Shown here: piece by piece, positions 37,531 through 50,600 of the stretch
Layout of the letters: each line of letters opens with the position of its first letter
How positions within the stretch are numbered: position 1 is the stretch's first letter
Assembly: GCA_964035545.1 (NCBI GenBank)
Contig: OZ037770.1
Span: 15,536,642-15,600,641, forward strand
From: Bugula neritina
Taxonomy: Eukaryota > Bryozoa > Gymnolaemata > Cheilostomatida > Bugulidae
Reading direction: 5' to 3'
DNA length: 64,000 nucleotides
Made by a program: the position numbers and the translations under genes
Notes under the pieces: model-generated
The model's input: only the letters and a program-made list of their open reading frames with translations
Databases searched by the model: none
What the model was told of the DNA's origin: nothing

Positions 37531-37956
37531 CACACCAGCCTATTCTTATATGATATACTATAGTATGCAGTATGGCATTAACTAAAATGTCAAAATATAC
37601 ATAATATAGTAAAATGTTATAAATGGTAGTGAAAAAATGCGTGGTCTTTGGACACAAAAACTTCTAATTAAATTTATGAAATGAATATAACAAGATCTTA
37701 TATTTTATTTTGCATAATATACTTATGTAAAAAATACACTATATTATATTATATTTGTGTTGATGAACATATAAGAATTTTTATTATAAATGATTACCAA
37801 ATAAAATATATTTTCTGTGGAATTTGGATATCATAACGCTACATGTAGAGCAGCCGATATAATGTTGATTAATATTCATTCACAGAGATATAAAGTTCAG
37901 GATTCATATAGTGCAATAACTTCTACTAAGTTTGGCTGTAGAGATCATGCAGCACT

Positions 37957-39834
37957 CTAAGCAAACCCGGGATGTGACTGAGCAGCCGAAGCAGGCTGTG
38001 ACCCTTTCGTCCATTTGCAGTTCGGGTCACCAAGCTCCTGCCCATTGGTCAATCCGTCGCCATCTGAGTCCTTCGCACACAGATGCTTCTTCCAGAAGTT
38101 GTCCTCAATGTTGTGCTGCAAATGATAGTCACAACATTTACTGGTCACATGATCACTATACACTGGTCACATGATCACTCTACACTATAGTCACATGATC
38201 ACTATACACTATAGTCACATGATCACTATATTATACTAACTATATGTCACATCATAACGATTGTAGTTTGCTAATCAGTATTGTATAAGTCTAAGATAAA
38301 TGTAGATGACTTGCAATATTTGACTGCTACAGCTACTAATAATATCTCTGTGAGTTTACATCTTTCAAGGTCATGGCACAACTGATAACATCTCCCACCT
38401 GGGAGAGGTTTCAGATGTTTAACAACACCTGTTTGTTCACAATATGACTAGGTACAGAGCTGTAGTCTCTTATCTGATGGTATCTTATGATAGTTATACA
38501 ATATGCTGTTGACTGATTCCAGCTAAGAGCTCAACTAGTAGTAATATAAAAGTAATATAATATTTTAATATAGAGCATATGACGTTTATATAAATTGAGT
38601 TGTTTTGTGCTGCAGCTGAAGAAAGTTACAAGAAAGTCCATTATGTATGTATATGTGCCATAAATAAGCAGCACATAATATTCTTCTAAATATATAGCTA
38701 AATATATAGCTAAATATATAGCTATATATGTTTAGCTAAATATATAGCTATAGATATATAGCTAGATATAATATAGTTTAAGTAGCATACTGTATACTCT
38801 GTAAGTTCAAGTAGGGCAGATGGCGTTCAAGTAGCAAATAAGCCAATTGAGTAGCAGAGAAGATCTTTAAATATAGCAGAAAAAGTAAATTTAAGTAGTA
38901 CATATGGTACTCAACTAGTGGACGAGGTAAAACATTGCTACGCTTAGCGGAGTTAGATTAACTGCTGATACAATAACTTGTGGTGAGTCGTAAGATGTGC
39001 CAGAAGCTGTAAGAAATAAAATAAATAAACACTATATGGTCACACGCAGCAGAAAATATAGCTAATTCACTTTCTAACAGCAAAGTATCATGATTCTACC
39101 ATTTGAGATAAAGCTTCAAAGTCTGCACCAAATAGATTTCTTGGACCACTGCCAGCTTCGTCAACATGACCAACTCCTCTCCAGAACTGACCAGGTTGTG
39201 TCGGGTGGGGCACCTTGTACCCATTAGGAATGTAGTCGACATAGAAAGGGTAGGCCATGGTGATGCCTACAACAAGTTATAGAAACAGTTACAGAGCAAT
39301 GCTTTCACATAACCTGTCCATTATGAACACACATCACACACTATAATATGATAAGCCACTATATGTAACCATTAATATCACAGTTCAAATATTGGAAATA
39401 TATTATTATATGCATAGAATGGAGTTCCGTGTCCAGCTGGTTTGAGAGTTCTGCATGGCGAGAGACACATATAATTGGCCTATAATTTTAAAGATATTTT
39501 AAACTAATATTTTGAAACAGTCACTTTTGATTAAAAAATTCTGTCAAACTTTCACCAGTAAGAAGTTGAAGTACCTGTAAAACCTCAACTCACTAGGTTA
39601 TGCTATAGTACACAGATGGTTTGGTGAGCTAATTAGAAAGATGCTTTCATTAGACTTGTAATTAGTATGTATAAACTGTGATAAGAGTTTGAACCTAGCA
39701 CTGTCTAGTATGGCTATGTAGAGCCACGATCTGTTGATGTAATACATTCTACATGTGTTTGTTAGACGCTGGTCTACATCCTTAAACTCACCTAAGAAAG
39801 CAAGTAGTGTGACTAACTTCAACAAGGACTCCAT
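37957..39834 (-). CDS. Temptin-like secreted protein
   Basis: Three exons: 39792-39834, 39100-39266, 37957-38115, giving 122 aa. Residues 1-14 form a signal peptide (MESLLKLVTLLAFL). The mature part matches the temptin family in order: YVDYIPNGYKVPHP, FWRGVGHVDEAGSGPRNLFG, FEALSQM, FWKKHLCAKDSDGDGLTNGQ, LGDPNCKW and SHPGF. The cysteine pair around the DSDGDGLTNGQELGDPNC segment fits the temptin disulphide domain, and its DxDxDG pattern resembles a calcium-binding loop. Temptin was described as a water-borne pheromone component in the mollusc Aplysia, and relatives occur in many invertebrates; the role here is unknown. Phases 1 and 0 agree at both junctions. Confidence 0.88.
38140..38230. repeat. 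~24-bp tandem repeat in the temptin-like gene
   Basis: Four copies of ggtcacatgatcactataca and related units, ~25 bases upstream (minus-strand sense) of the last exon's acceptor. Confidence 0.75.
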
Positions 39835-42832
39835 CTTGTTTCTTCCGCTGAACACCTTTGAGTGGGAGAAGGTAAACTGGGGGAGAGGAGGAGATTATCT
39901 CCTAGATATACGTGACAGCTGGCCAATCAACAGCTGCTTTGGTTCTAGTCGTATTATTGGTTATACAACAAGAAGTTGGCTCAAGATTTGATTGGTTACG
40001 TCAACACGTGTGGGAGAAATTGGTTGTCTTGGCAAGTGAGATGGCCACTAATTAACATAAATACCATTTGGTACCAGGCAAGCCTGCAGTAGTTCACTTT
40101 GTTATTGTTTCAGGCCATATTACTCCATACAAGTAACTAACTGAGTTATGTTCTCGGAGTACTTAATGGTTGCCATGTTGGAAGCTGGCCTTTATGTCAA
40201 ACACTTACATTGTGATTATACTTACATTGTAATTACACTCACATGGTGATTACACTTACATGGTGATTACACTTACAAAATGACATTCCACTTTCAATAA
40301 GATTTACACTCATACTAATACTTACAATTATAGTAAGGCATAATATAGTTAAACTTGGTTGTTATTGCTATTTGAAGTGCCTATAATATACCTGTGTATG
40401 GCTACAGAGTTGCAATGACATCTGTTAGACGCATCATAACAATGACCTTAGCTAAACAATATGCTATTATTCATTGTAAAAGACAATTAGCCACCGCATA
40501 TCATTAGTTCTACTGATATGATAATTTATCATAAAAATAAGGCAAAGTATAATTATATGCTAATGATTTAATGTCTAAGAAATTAAATTGTTTTTACTAA
40601 ACAGATGAAATATTATGTTTATAATTGCACAATAATTGTATGTGAAGTTTTGAAGCAAACAGGCAGGTGTATGTTGAAAATAATTTATTCATGAGCGGAG
40701 TGAGACTTTATTATTTGCTATTGAAAATCTATCGTCTGCGTGACCTATGAATAGATACATGTAAAAACTAGTGAGTAATAGGCAGCTGTTTAATTCCTCA
40801 TTCCAAAAACACTAATATTGGCACATATTTGCTTAAATTATCTTGTCTAATATAACTTTTTATTATGTGTCAGCTAATTCTTCAACTAAATTACCATGTT
40901 TAATTACTGAATTAATATTCATGTATATTTGATGATCAGGTCTAATGAATGAAGAATGGCAGTTGTATATACATTATATTCGCTGACAGAAAACATATAA
41001 TATAATAAACTGCAGTCACTGCCTTTCACTTTGACACATTATAAACACTCCATGACGCATTAGCTACGTTATATCTTAGGTTTATATGCATTATATACTA
41101 TATAATATAATATGTAGTATACTATGTATATATAACATATCATTATACTGATGGCTACATGACCCTAAAACATGCAAAGTCATTTGCATAAGCATCATAA
41201 ACATGCAGGTATAATTTATTCAATGATATTGAAATTTTGGCGAAATTAACAAATTGTTACTACCCTTAGCAGGTTATACATGTAATTAAATTACCAAATT
41301 CATTTTAATACAACAAATTAGTTAGTTTTGAAAGAGGAATAATTAGCTATAATTGTACAAAATTGCAGCCTGTTTTCCCTAATTGAGTATTAATTGCAAA
41401 TTATTATTTATTTTATCTTCTAAAAAAAGATTATAGTTACCTTGCCTTTTATAATGACTGCATGCTTTATAATCTGTCAATTATCCGTGGGCAAAAATAT
41501 AGAGAAAACATAATATGGAAACTACATTGTCAATGTTGGCTAAGTTAAATCGCAGGGACATAGCAGTGCACATTTATGCAAAATGTTTTAGACTTCTTGT
41601 ATGTCATTGTGTTGCGTCGTAAAATCAATTTTGCATTTATATAAGTTTCAAAATAGAAAAAGAAACTGGCAGTCTAAACATAGCATGTATTATGTAACAA
41701 AAGATGTAATATTATTATAATAAATATTATTATTTTATTGCATGCATTAAATGACGGAGTTATCCTACCTATAAGCAACAAAATATAAGAGAAAAAGCAA
41801 TAAAACGGATACGTGAGATATGTCAAGGACTTTTTGCAATTTGAGGCAAATACTAAAATGCGGGTGGATCAACAGAGTCGCCAGCTCTGTTTTGCGTGAG
41901 ATTAGAACACGAACTAAGTAAACTTGCCGTAAGTCAAATTTTCTCAGCCTGACCAAATTTTGGCAAATATATACCACATCTCGCGTGCATAGTAATACTA
42001 ATAAGTAATAAGTAGTAGGCAAACCCACTAAAGTATGGCTTTAGTTTAATATTCATACTGATACTTCTTAGTATGCTGATTGTATTTTAATCATGGCTTG
42101 CTTTTATGACCCGATTATTTAACTGCAAATTTTTATTTTGCTCTTACTCTTACTCCTACGGCTACTGTGAGTCCTAGTTCTAATCTTAATAACAATCACA
42201 CTGACATTGTAAATGTTTATCACTTTTTATGTCTTGCTTTACCAGTATGAGTATCACTATCACTATGTCTAACTCCTATAGTTACACTTAGACTTAAAGA
42301 GTTACAAATACTAATAATAATACTGATACTAATAGTAATTTCTATTGGTAATTACAATCACAATGATACTAATAGTAATTATTGCGTATTCATAGTTAAC
42401 TATCACTATGAGTATCAGTACCTATGTACTTATCACTTATGTCTTATGACTTATCAGTTATAACTAAAATACTTATACTTATAGTTAAACTTAATGTTAT
42501 AGTAAATATAACAAAATTAAAATAAGATAAAATCCAAAAGCAATATTCATATTACTATTAGAATTACTAATACGAATAGTATTAAAGTAATAGTTATCGT
42601 GTATGCACTGACACTAACAAATGCCTAAGTGTCCTTTTAGCATATTTCTTTGAGGGTGACAGGTTTGTGCCTGTTTTGTCATTGGTGAATCAAATGAGTT
42701 CTTGTTATAGACTAGTTTTTCTATCTGTCAACATGTATGTCAATCTACTTTAAGAATGTTAGTGAATTTGATTGCTTGTAGTTGTAGACTGGTTATTGTT
42801 GTGACAGAAGCAAATCAACGCAAATAAACAAA
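39835..42832. other. Intergenic region between temptin-like gene and OXA1L
   Basis: Three kilobases of AT-rich sequence between two divergently transcribed genes. No conserved coding ORF, repeat array or RNA gene was recognised. Short ORFs here lack support. Confidence 0.6.
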
Positions 42833-45800
42833 ATGGCAGCCAAACACAGTTTTGTTTGCTTGCTCAATCAACAGACATTAATTCACTCAAAACACAAGTT
42901 GTTTGTAAACAGACTCTACTGCAAGCATTTGTTGGTAAGTAGAGTTTAGAATTCTGTTTCTTTTAATGCTAGTAGAATATTGATAGTGCTTTTTGATTTA
43001 GCTTGTAAGTTTCACTTTGTATCTTTGGCAATTGAACTGTACTAAGAACCAAAACTACTAAATTTTGCTCTCTGGAAACCATGTATTTACAATGCAACCC
43101 TCAGGATGTGTAACAATTCTTATGTTCAAAGTTACTTATGTGTGATACAGACGCCCAGCTACATCACCTGTTCATCAACAGCTACTCACTGTGACAGAAG
43201 AACTCAGTCTAAACGTAGCCTGTCTACCCACTTTCCACGTCTACTAACTGGACACAGCAATTTGTTCACTCAAACAGTGAGAACTAATAATTCAACTCTC
43301 TATTCTAGAAGATACAAATCTACTGCTCCACCAGTTCAGGTGAGACTCAACAACTCATTTGAATCAACAGTTCACTTGTCTTCAATGTTTTAATTGATTG
43401 CCATTTTCACTTTATTTCCGTTGGTTTATATCCTGACGTAAAATTACCCAGCTAGAACTATGAGGCTGATATGAAAGTGTTTTATTGGTGCATTCTGATA
43501 TATCAGCAAAGACCTCTACGCCATATGTTCTCTATTCTGTTGCAGTCGAGTGTTCCTCAGGTCGAATATATCCCAGAACCACCCACCCCAGTGACGGATG
43601 CATACGAACAGCTATCGGGGTTGGCGGAGCCCACATTATCTAGTCTGGGGTTGTGTAACTACACTCCTGCGGGTGGGGTGCAAAAGATTCTGGAATGTAT
43701 GCATATATATGGAGACATGCCGTGGTGGGCCACCCTTACCGCTTGTAAGTATTCACTGTGTAGAGTAGGTATATACCGTGTAGAGTAAGTATATACTGTG
43801 TAGAGTAAGTATACACTGTGTAGAGTAAGTATATACCGTGTAGAGTAAGTATATACCGTGTAGAGTAAGTGTACACTGTGTAGAGTAAGTATATACTGTG
43901 TAGAGTAAGTATATACTGTGTAGAGTAAGTATATACTGTGTAGAGTAAGTATATACTGTGTAGAGTAAGTATATACTGTGTAGAGTAAGTATATACCGTG
44001 TAGAGTAAGTATATACCGTGTATAGTAAGTATATACTGTGTAGAGTAAGTATATACTGTGTAGAGTAAGTATATACCGTGTATAGTAAGTATATACTGTG
44101 TAGAGTAAGTATATACGGTGTAGAGTAAGTGTACACTGTGTAGAGTAAGTTATTTAGTAAGAGGTGGGAGTGGTATTGAGAGAGACTGCTAATTATATTT
44201 CCAGTTGCCGTTGCGTTCAGAATGGTGATCATACCACTGCAAGTGTACACCATGAGGGCCTCCATCCACTACCAGAATCATATGCCCACCGTGACCAAGT
44301 ATCAGGAGAAGATTGCGAGGGCAACGGAGCTGAAGGATGTTCAGACAGGTTATTTTATATATTATTATATTATACAGTGTAATAGTATATTATACAGTGT
44401 AATAGTATATTATATAGTGTAATAGTATATTATATACAGTGTAATAGTATATTATACAGTGTAATAGTATATTATATACAGTGTAATAGTATATTATATA
44501 CAGTGTAATAGTATATTATACAGTGTAATAGTATATTATACAGTGTAATAGTATATTATACAGTGTAATAGTATATTATATACAGTGTAATAGTATATTA
44601 TATACAGTGTAATAGTATATTATATACAGTGTAATAGTATATTATACAGTGTAATAGTATATTATACAGTGTAATAGTATAATATACAGTGTAATAGTAT
44701 ATTATATAACTTATATATACACTATATATTGTGTTGGTTTCCTTCAGCCCTCCTATTCTCTGGTAAACTACAGCATCACATGAATACACACAAACCCAGC
44801 GTATTCAAGGGAGTTGGATCTCTCTTCTACCAGGTACGTCTGTACTCTGTGTCTGCAGTCAGCCTCACGTAGCATTCAGTCAGGTCACGTCTCATGTGTA
44901 CACAATATACTCTCACCTGTACTACTCTCACCTACACTACTCTCACCTACACTACTCTCACCTGTACTACTATCACCTATACTACTCTCACCTATACTAC
45001 TCTCACCTGTACTACTCTCACCTATACTACTCTCACCTACACTACTCTCACCTACACTACTCTCACCTACACTACTCTCACCTATACTACTCTCACCTAT
45101 ACTACTCTCACCTGTACTACTCTCACCTGTACTACTCTCACCTATACTACTCTCACCTATACTACTCTCACCTACACTACTCTCACCTATACTACTCTCA
45201 CCTACACTACTCTCACCTACACTACTCTCACCTACACTACTCTCACCTACACTACTCTCACCTATACTACTCTCACCTATACTACTCTCACCTATACTAC
45301 TCTCACCTTTACTACTCTCACCTATACTACTCTCACCTTTACTACTCTCACCTGTACTACTCTCACCTGTACTACTCTCACCTGTACTACTCTCACCTAT
45401 ACTACTCTCACCTATACTACTCTCACCTGTACTACTCTCACCTATACTACTCTCACCTATACTACTCTCACCTATACTACTCTCACCTACACTACTCTCA
45501 CCTATACTACTCTCACCTATACTACTCTCACCTATACTACTCTCACCTATACTACTCTCACCTATACTACTCTCACCTATACTACTTACCGTCTGTCTGT
45601 TACTATTATGACGGCCATTTATCTACAATATAAGAGTATTTCCTCTCCGTCTCCCGTCTCCAGGTGCCGATATTCCTCTCCGTGTTGGCCGGTATCCGGG
45701 GGATGTCCTCACTTCCTGTGCAGAGTATGACGACCGGCGGGCTCTACTGGTTCCCTGACCTCACAGTCCCTGACCCCTACTTCGCGCTGCCAATATTGAC

Positions 45801-47667
45801 GGCAGCGACGCTATTGGCTAATGTCGAGGTACTGTCAGCCAGCTTAGTAGATGACGTGACGTCGCGCAGACGTGTTTCTGTGTTACTTCAGCTCAGAGTA
45901 AACTAGTGCTGATATTAGCAGAATCTTCTTGTGGTAGAAATATATTAGAACATGGTATATATAGATGTTAAGATGTGTGTTTATATACTTTGCTATGAAG
46001 TGCACTATTTATACCCTTTTCCAATTGAGTATTAGAGTGGTTTCTTCAAGTCGCTGATTGAGTTTGTTGTTGCTGTGAGGTATTTCCTGTTTCCTGTTTG
46101 TACAGCTCGGAGCTGACGGAATGAGAGCAAAGAGTCTGCCTTCTAAAACCAAGTGGATAACTCGGGGAATGATTGGGTTGGGTGTTCCCGTGATGATGTC
46201 CTTCTCCCCCTCGGTATGGCGTTGTAGCTGCACACCGTATAGTAGTAACATTGTATATGTACACTGTATAGTAGTAACATTGTATATGTACACTGTATAG
46301 TAGTAACATTGTATATGTACACCGTATAGTAGTAACATTGTATATGTACACTGTATAGTAGTAGTAGCGTTGTATCTGCACACTGTATAGTAGTAACACT
46401 GTATCTGTACACTGTATCTGTACACTGTATCTGCACACCGTATAGTAGTAGCGTTGTATCTGTACACTGTATAGTAGTAACACTGTAGCTGCACACCGTA
46501 TAGTAGTAACATTGTATATGTACACCGTATAGTAGTAACATTGTATATGTACACTGTATAGTAGTAACACTGTATATGCACACTGTATAGTAGTAACATT
46601 GTATCTGCACACTGTATAGTAGTAGTAGCGTTGTATCTGCACACTGTATAGTAGTAACACTGTATCTGTACACTGTACCTGTACACTGTATCTGCACACC
46701 GTATAGTAGTAGCGTTGTATCTGTACACTGTATAGTAGTAACACTGTATCTGTACACTGTATAGTAGTAACATTGTATCTGTACACTGTATAGTAGTAAC
46801 ACTGTATATGCACACTGTATAGTAGTAACATTGTATATGTACACTGTATAGTAGTAACACTGCATATGTACACTGTATAGTAGTAACACTGTATATGTAC
46901 ACTGTATAGTAGTAACATTGTATATGTACACTGTATAGTAGTAACACTGTATCTGTACACTGTATAGTAGTAACATTGTATATGTACACTGTATAGTAGT
47001 AACATTGTATCTTCACAGGCCCTCGGTGTCTACTGGCTCACCTCTAACATCATGGCCGTCATTGTTATCAACATCCTCAAGATTCCCACCATCAAAACCC
47101 GTCTTCAGATTCCCGACTACGCCGTGAAAACAGAGACTAAATTCTCAAAGGAGTCGCGGAAAGATAGCGTATTGTCCACAATAACCTCCAGTGAGCATGC
47201 TCCACATTTCCTCTGTCATTGTGTAGTGTAAAGTAGCAGTTACCTTCTCAGTTTAGTCTGAGATATCTTACTTGTCACTATATCCCATGTGACAGGAAGT
47301 CACTTAGCACCACGTCTCTCTCATCACTCTGTCCTTCACTAGAGTAACGACCTCCTCCATTGTCAGATAGTCTCATGGCGTGTGTAACTTTCCAACTTCT
47401 GGAAGTCAATTCAGTATAATAGTTTACTCAAATAGAATAGACACAGCCTCTAGCTAGACGGAAACTGCTGTCATTCTCTCCGAGTTCTTTATACTCGTGT
47501 CAAGGTCGTATTCCTGTTATTTACTTTCAGCTTACAAAGAGAAACGAATCAAAGCCACCATCAGCGACGCAGAGAGTATAAACGCCAAAGCGTTCCACGA
47601 GGCGGGAAGAGCTAAAATTGTGAAGACATTTAAATATGATCCAACAAAGACGGTGAAAAACAGCTAA
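42833..47667 (+). CDS. OXA1L: Mitochondrial inner-membrane insertase OXA1L (YidC/Oxa1 family)
   Basis: Nine exons with consistent phases: 42833-42934, 43151-43339, 43546-43744, 44205-44348, 44748-44833, 45664-45828, 46106-46213, 47019-47190, 47531-47667 (TAA), giving 433 aa, a normal family length. Oxa1 inserts mitochondrially translated and imported proteins into the inner membrane. The first ~100 residues are rich in Ser, Thr, Arg and Lys with almost no acidic residues, as expected of a mitochondrial presequence. The insertase core is clear: MPWWATLTAFAVAFRMVIIP (TM1), VPIFLSVLAGIRGMSSLPV, TTGGLYWFPDLTVPDPYF, LPILTAATLLANVELGADG and ALGVYWLTSNIMAVIVINIL. The C-terminal tail is lysine-rich and would bind the mitoribosome in known relatives. 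Four introns are largely minisatellite. Confidence 0.95.
43745..44152 (+). repeat. 20-bp minisatellite repeating the OXA1L exon 3 donor
   Basis: About 20 copies of gtaagtatatactgtgtaga. The array starts exactly at the donor of exon 43546-43744, so nearly every unit repeats the GTAAGT hexamer. Variants include gtaggt and gtacac. It fills most of intron 3. Confidence 0.92.
44372..44703 (+). repeat. 20-bp minisatellite in OXA1L intron 4
   Basis: About sixteen copies of gtgtaatagtatattataca, some with two extra bases. It fills most of the intron between exons 44205-44348 and 44748-44833. Confidence 0.9.
44902..45585 (+). repeat. 15-bp minisatellite in OXA1L intron 5
   Basis: About 45 copies of tctcacctatactac with variation at two positions (cctgt, cctac, ccttt). 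Because 15 is a multiple of three, three plus-strand frames stay open for ~245-278 codons. None is a gene. On the opposite strand each unit contains GGTGAGAG, a donor-like string. Confidence 0.93.
46216..47010 (+). repeat. ~29-bp minisatellite filling OXA1L intron 7
   Basis: About 27 copies of gtatatgtacactgtatagt plus agtaacatt with shorter variants. It begins right after the donor GTATGG at 46214 and ends just before the acceptor at 47018. A higher-order duplication is visible: segments near 46360-46490 and 46600-46730 share the same series of variants. Confidence 0.9.
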
Positions 47668-50600
47668 CTAGCTCCATCTAGTGACTGGAGTTTATGAATA
47701 GAGAGTAATGATGTTTTAGAGTTATCTTCTCGTATTTATGTGTCTGAATGTGGTGTAACTAGAACCATGTTGATTGGCTGTCCGAAAACGTTTGAACTTC
47801 TCTATTTCTGCATAAGCAAGCTTTAATCCTACTTTGTGAATTGTGTTCCAATTGTTTAACAGTTTCTCACGAGATATTGACCGTCTCCTAGCACATTGAA
47901 TTTAATTTTGTTTCATGAGTAACACTCCTGTGTTTTTAACTAACAAAAAATTAAACAATTATGTTTACAATATTTGTAAGTTGTCTCCCTCGGTATTTGT
48001 AAATTATGTCCCATTTTATGTAATTTGTCATAAATATATTCTTTTTTTATACTTTTGCTTAAAAAAAGACAGTTTCCCATCACTTGCAATGCTAGTTCAC
48101 CCGATAAAACTTTCAGCTGTTTGTAAATGAAATTTTAACTTCTTGAATTTATATAATGAAACAATAGTCTTTTTGAACTCAACAATAAACTAGAAACATT
48201 CTACTGGTTTGATTATATCTTTCTTTCCACACCTGAAGGTTTTCTGTGTTCACCACATCACGGATTATTGATGCAGTGACATTGTGCTGATCAAAGTAGA
48301 ATTTCTTACATTATTATTTAGAATATGTATCTCCCAGCTTTCCATACTCTGCTGCTTCAGAGTTCCCCGTCTCACACTTTGCTATCTTCTAGCAGAATAG
48401 TCCTTGCTTCACAACCACTAACTACTCCGTATTACAATATAGGTCATGATATTAACATCATATATGCAAGTTTATTCACTAGTATATTGCAAAAAGCACA
48501 TAAAATATTTGTTGAAGAGTAAAAAAATAAACACAGTGTTATAATTATCTAATGCATGCATGTTGAGCTAACAACACAATTCTATATCCATGACATTTCT
48601 ACAAGTTCCTGTATAATATAAACTAACTATACAGAACTGAATACATTTAGTCATAACACAATATATAATATAATTCAATATGGTCTATTTTGTGTTCAAG
48701 TTGATGCCCTCACATAATGAGTCTATAGTCAACATTAACATTCAGATAGGAAGAGTTAGTTAATAATTATAGCCTATAAAATAATCTGAAGTTTATTAGG
48801 ACCTTTTCTTCATTAAAAATAACTACTTAGGACTGGTGAAAAGTAGTTACCCCATGGCTTTAGTACATTGCTTGCCAATGCATAGCAACAGAGAGCTTTC
48901 CTAGCAACACTACATACTTGAATAAATAAGCCCTCTAGAAGAAATTAATTTAGCTTGACAAACAATGCAAATATAGCAACCGAAAACTTAAGATAATATC
49001 AGGGAAAATTCTACCCCCCCCCTTCCCGTACACTTACAGCGTGATAAGGTTATTAGCCTATGGAAATCAACTAAGAAGCATTCTTAGCACTGCTTGTACA
49101 GAAAAACTGCTTGTTATAATACTCCTCACTTGCAGCTGCGTTATTTTTTCATGCATTTGTTTTTATTAGTAAAATCTCTGATATTTTCACCGTCCTAATC
49201 CTTACTAAGTGTAAATTAGGTGTAGATAAAGACTGCCTTTACTTCACTACGTTTATCAACTAATAATTAAATAATAATTAGCCGTATACAAATGTCTCAC
49301 TAAGCATTGTGGTAATAAACTCTTTGCACAATTCAAAACACTGTGAACTAAATCATTCTAGTTTAGGGAGACAGAGCCGACAAGGGCAGACAATTAGTAA
49401 TATCACTTAACAGACAGCTGGTTATTGTACAGGTTCTTGTCTGTGTTATACTTGGCTGTGTGAGAACCTTTCTATTTCCAGCCATTAAACTTACAACTGC
49501 AATTTTCACTATTGAGATCTCCAACCCATATAAAATTTAAAGATACTTATTGATGTTACTGAGTGCATACCATTCCAGTTATATATTTGCTTTTCACAAT
49601 TTATCAGCTCTTAAGCTGTTGGAGTGTTCAGCATAGTGATAAGATTGTAAGAAGTGTGTAGCCTCAGTCCCAGGATAACAGAGTACACATACTCAACAGC
49701 TAAGGATAGCGACATTGTTGATAAAGTTACTTTACTGCTATGCTTTATTACTACAAGCTATAAATGGTCACATGATAACTGTAGTGAAGCTAGCAACGCC
49801 CTATATCCAGTACCACTCAGAATATTATATTGAAGAGATGTGGATGGGAAGAACATTCATTACTGTAGATGCAGGTAATTACTCACTATTATATTCTATC
49901 TCTCTTATTCTGGTAAGATATGTGCTATATATAAGAGAGATATCATATTATGTTTAGCACTTTATGTTTGAAACACCATGAGGTGAGTAAGAGTGACACT
50001 ATAAAAAGAAAGTAGGACAAATGAGTGTTGAGTGCTAATGAAGAAAATCATACCAATGGTTTTAGGCACCAATATTTAAAATCTTTGGATCATCACTTTT
50101 TACTTTGCAATGGGGAATTTATTGTACAGAGTTATGTTAAAGTAGTAAGGTATAACCTAACACTCTAAAGTCTAAGCTATTTCAAGGTTATACACTGTTG
50201 TACCTATACTTATAATAAGGTGGGTTGTGTGCATGTAGTTAGTAACATTCTATTGCAATCTAAACTAAATTATTGTTTAGATTTTATAAAAAGCAGACAG
50301 GCGACATTTTTCTGGATTTGATATTCTTTACTAACTGAACGAAACCGAGACTGCACCAAGTCATAATAGTGAAACTCTTACAATATTTTCTCTTTAATGT
50401 TACTAGAAATCAGCTTGTATACTTCTGTGTTACTATAATATCTGTCAGGTCTAGCAAACAAGTGCAATTTTGTTGATGGCATTTTATATTAATACATGGG
50501 CATACATTTTGTAGTCCTTATTTCACTAATTTTTTCATGAGACTATTGTGGGTTAGTTCACATACAACAGCATGTAGTATATTTTGTCTAACACTTTGAT

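Larger units (their letters stand above)
35145..37956. other. Intergenic region upstream of the second Bcl-2 family gene
   Basis: About 2.8 kb of AT-rich sequence without convincing ORFs. It contains the promoter of the minus-strand Bcl-2 family gene near 35150-35300, a CA/GCAC microsatellite at 37443-37530 and a tRNA B-box-like motif near 37160. A minus-strand AATAAA near 37780 may serve the temptin-like gene. Confidence 0.6.

Noticed and set aside
44814-45730. Three overlapping plus-strand ORFs of 245-278 codons (LLSP, TLTY and YYSH repeats)
   Set aside because: These are reading frames through a 15-bp intronic satellite of OXA1L. All frames being open at once is a repeat signature, not coding.
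46009-47016. Three minus-strand ORFs of 277-335 codons
   Set aside because: They are antisense frames through the minisatellite of OXA1L intron 7, with no conserved sequence.
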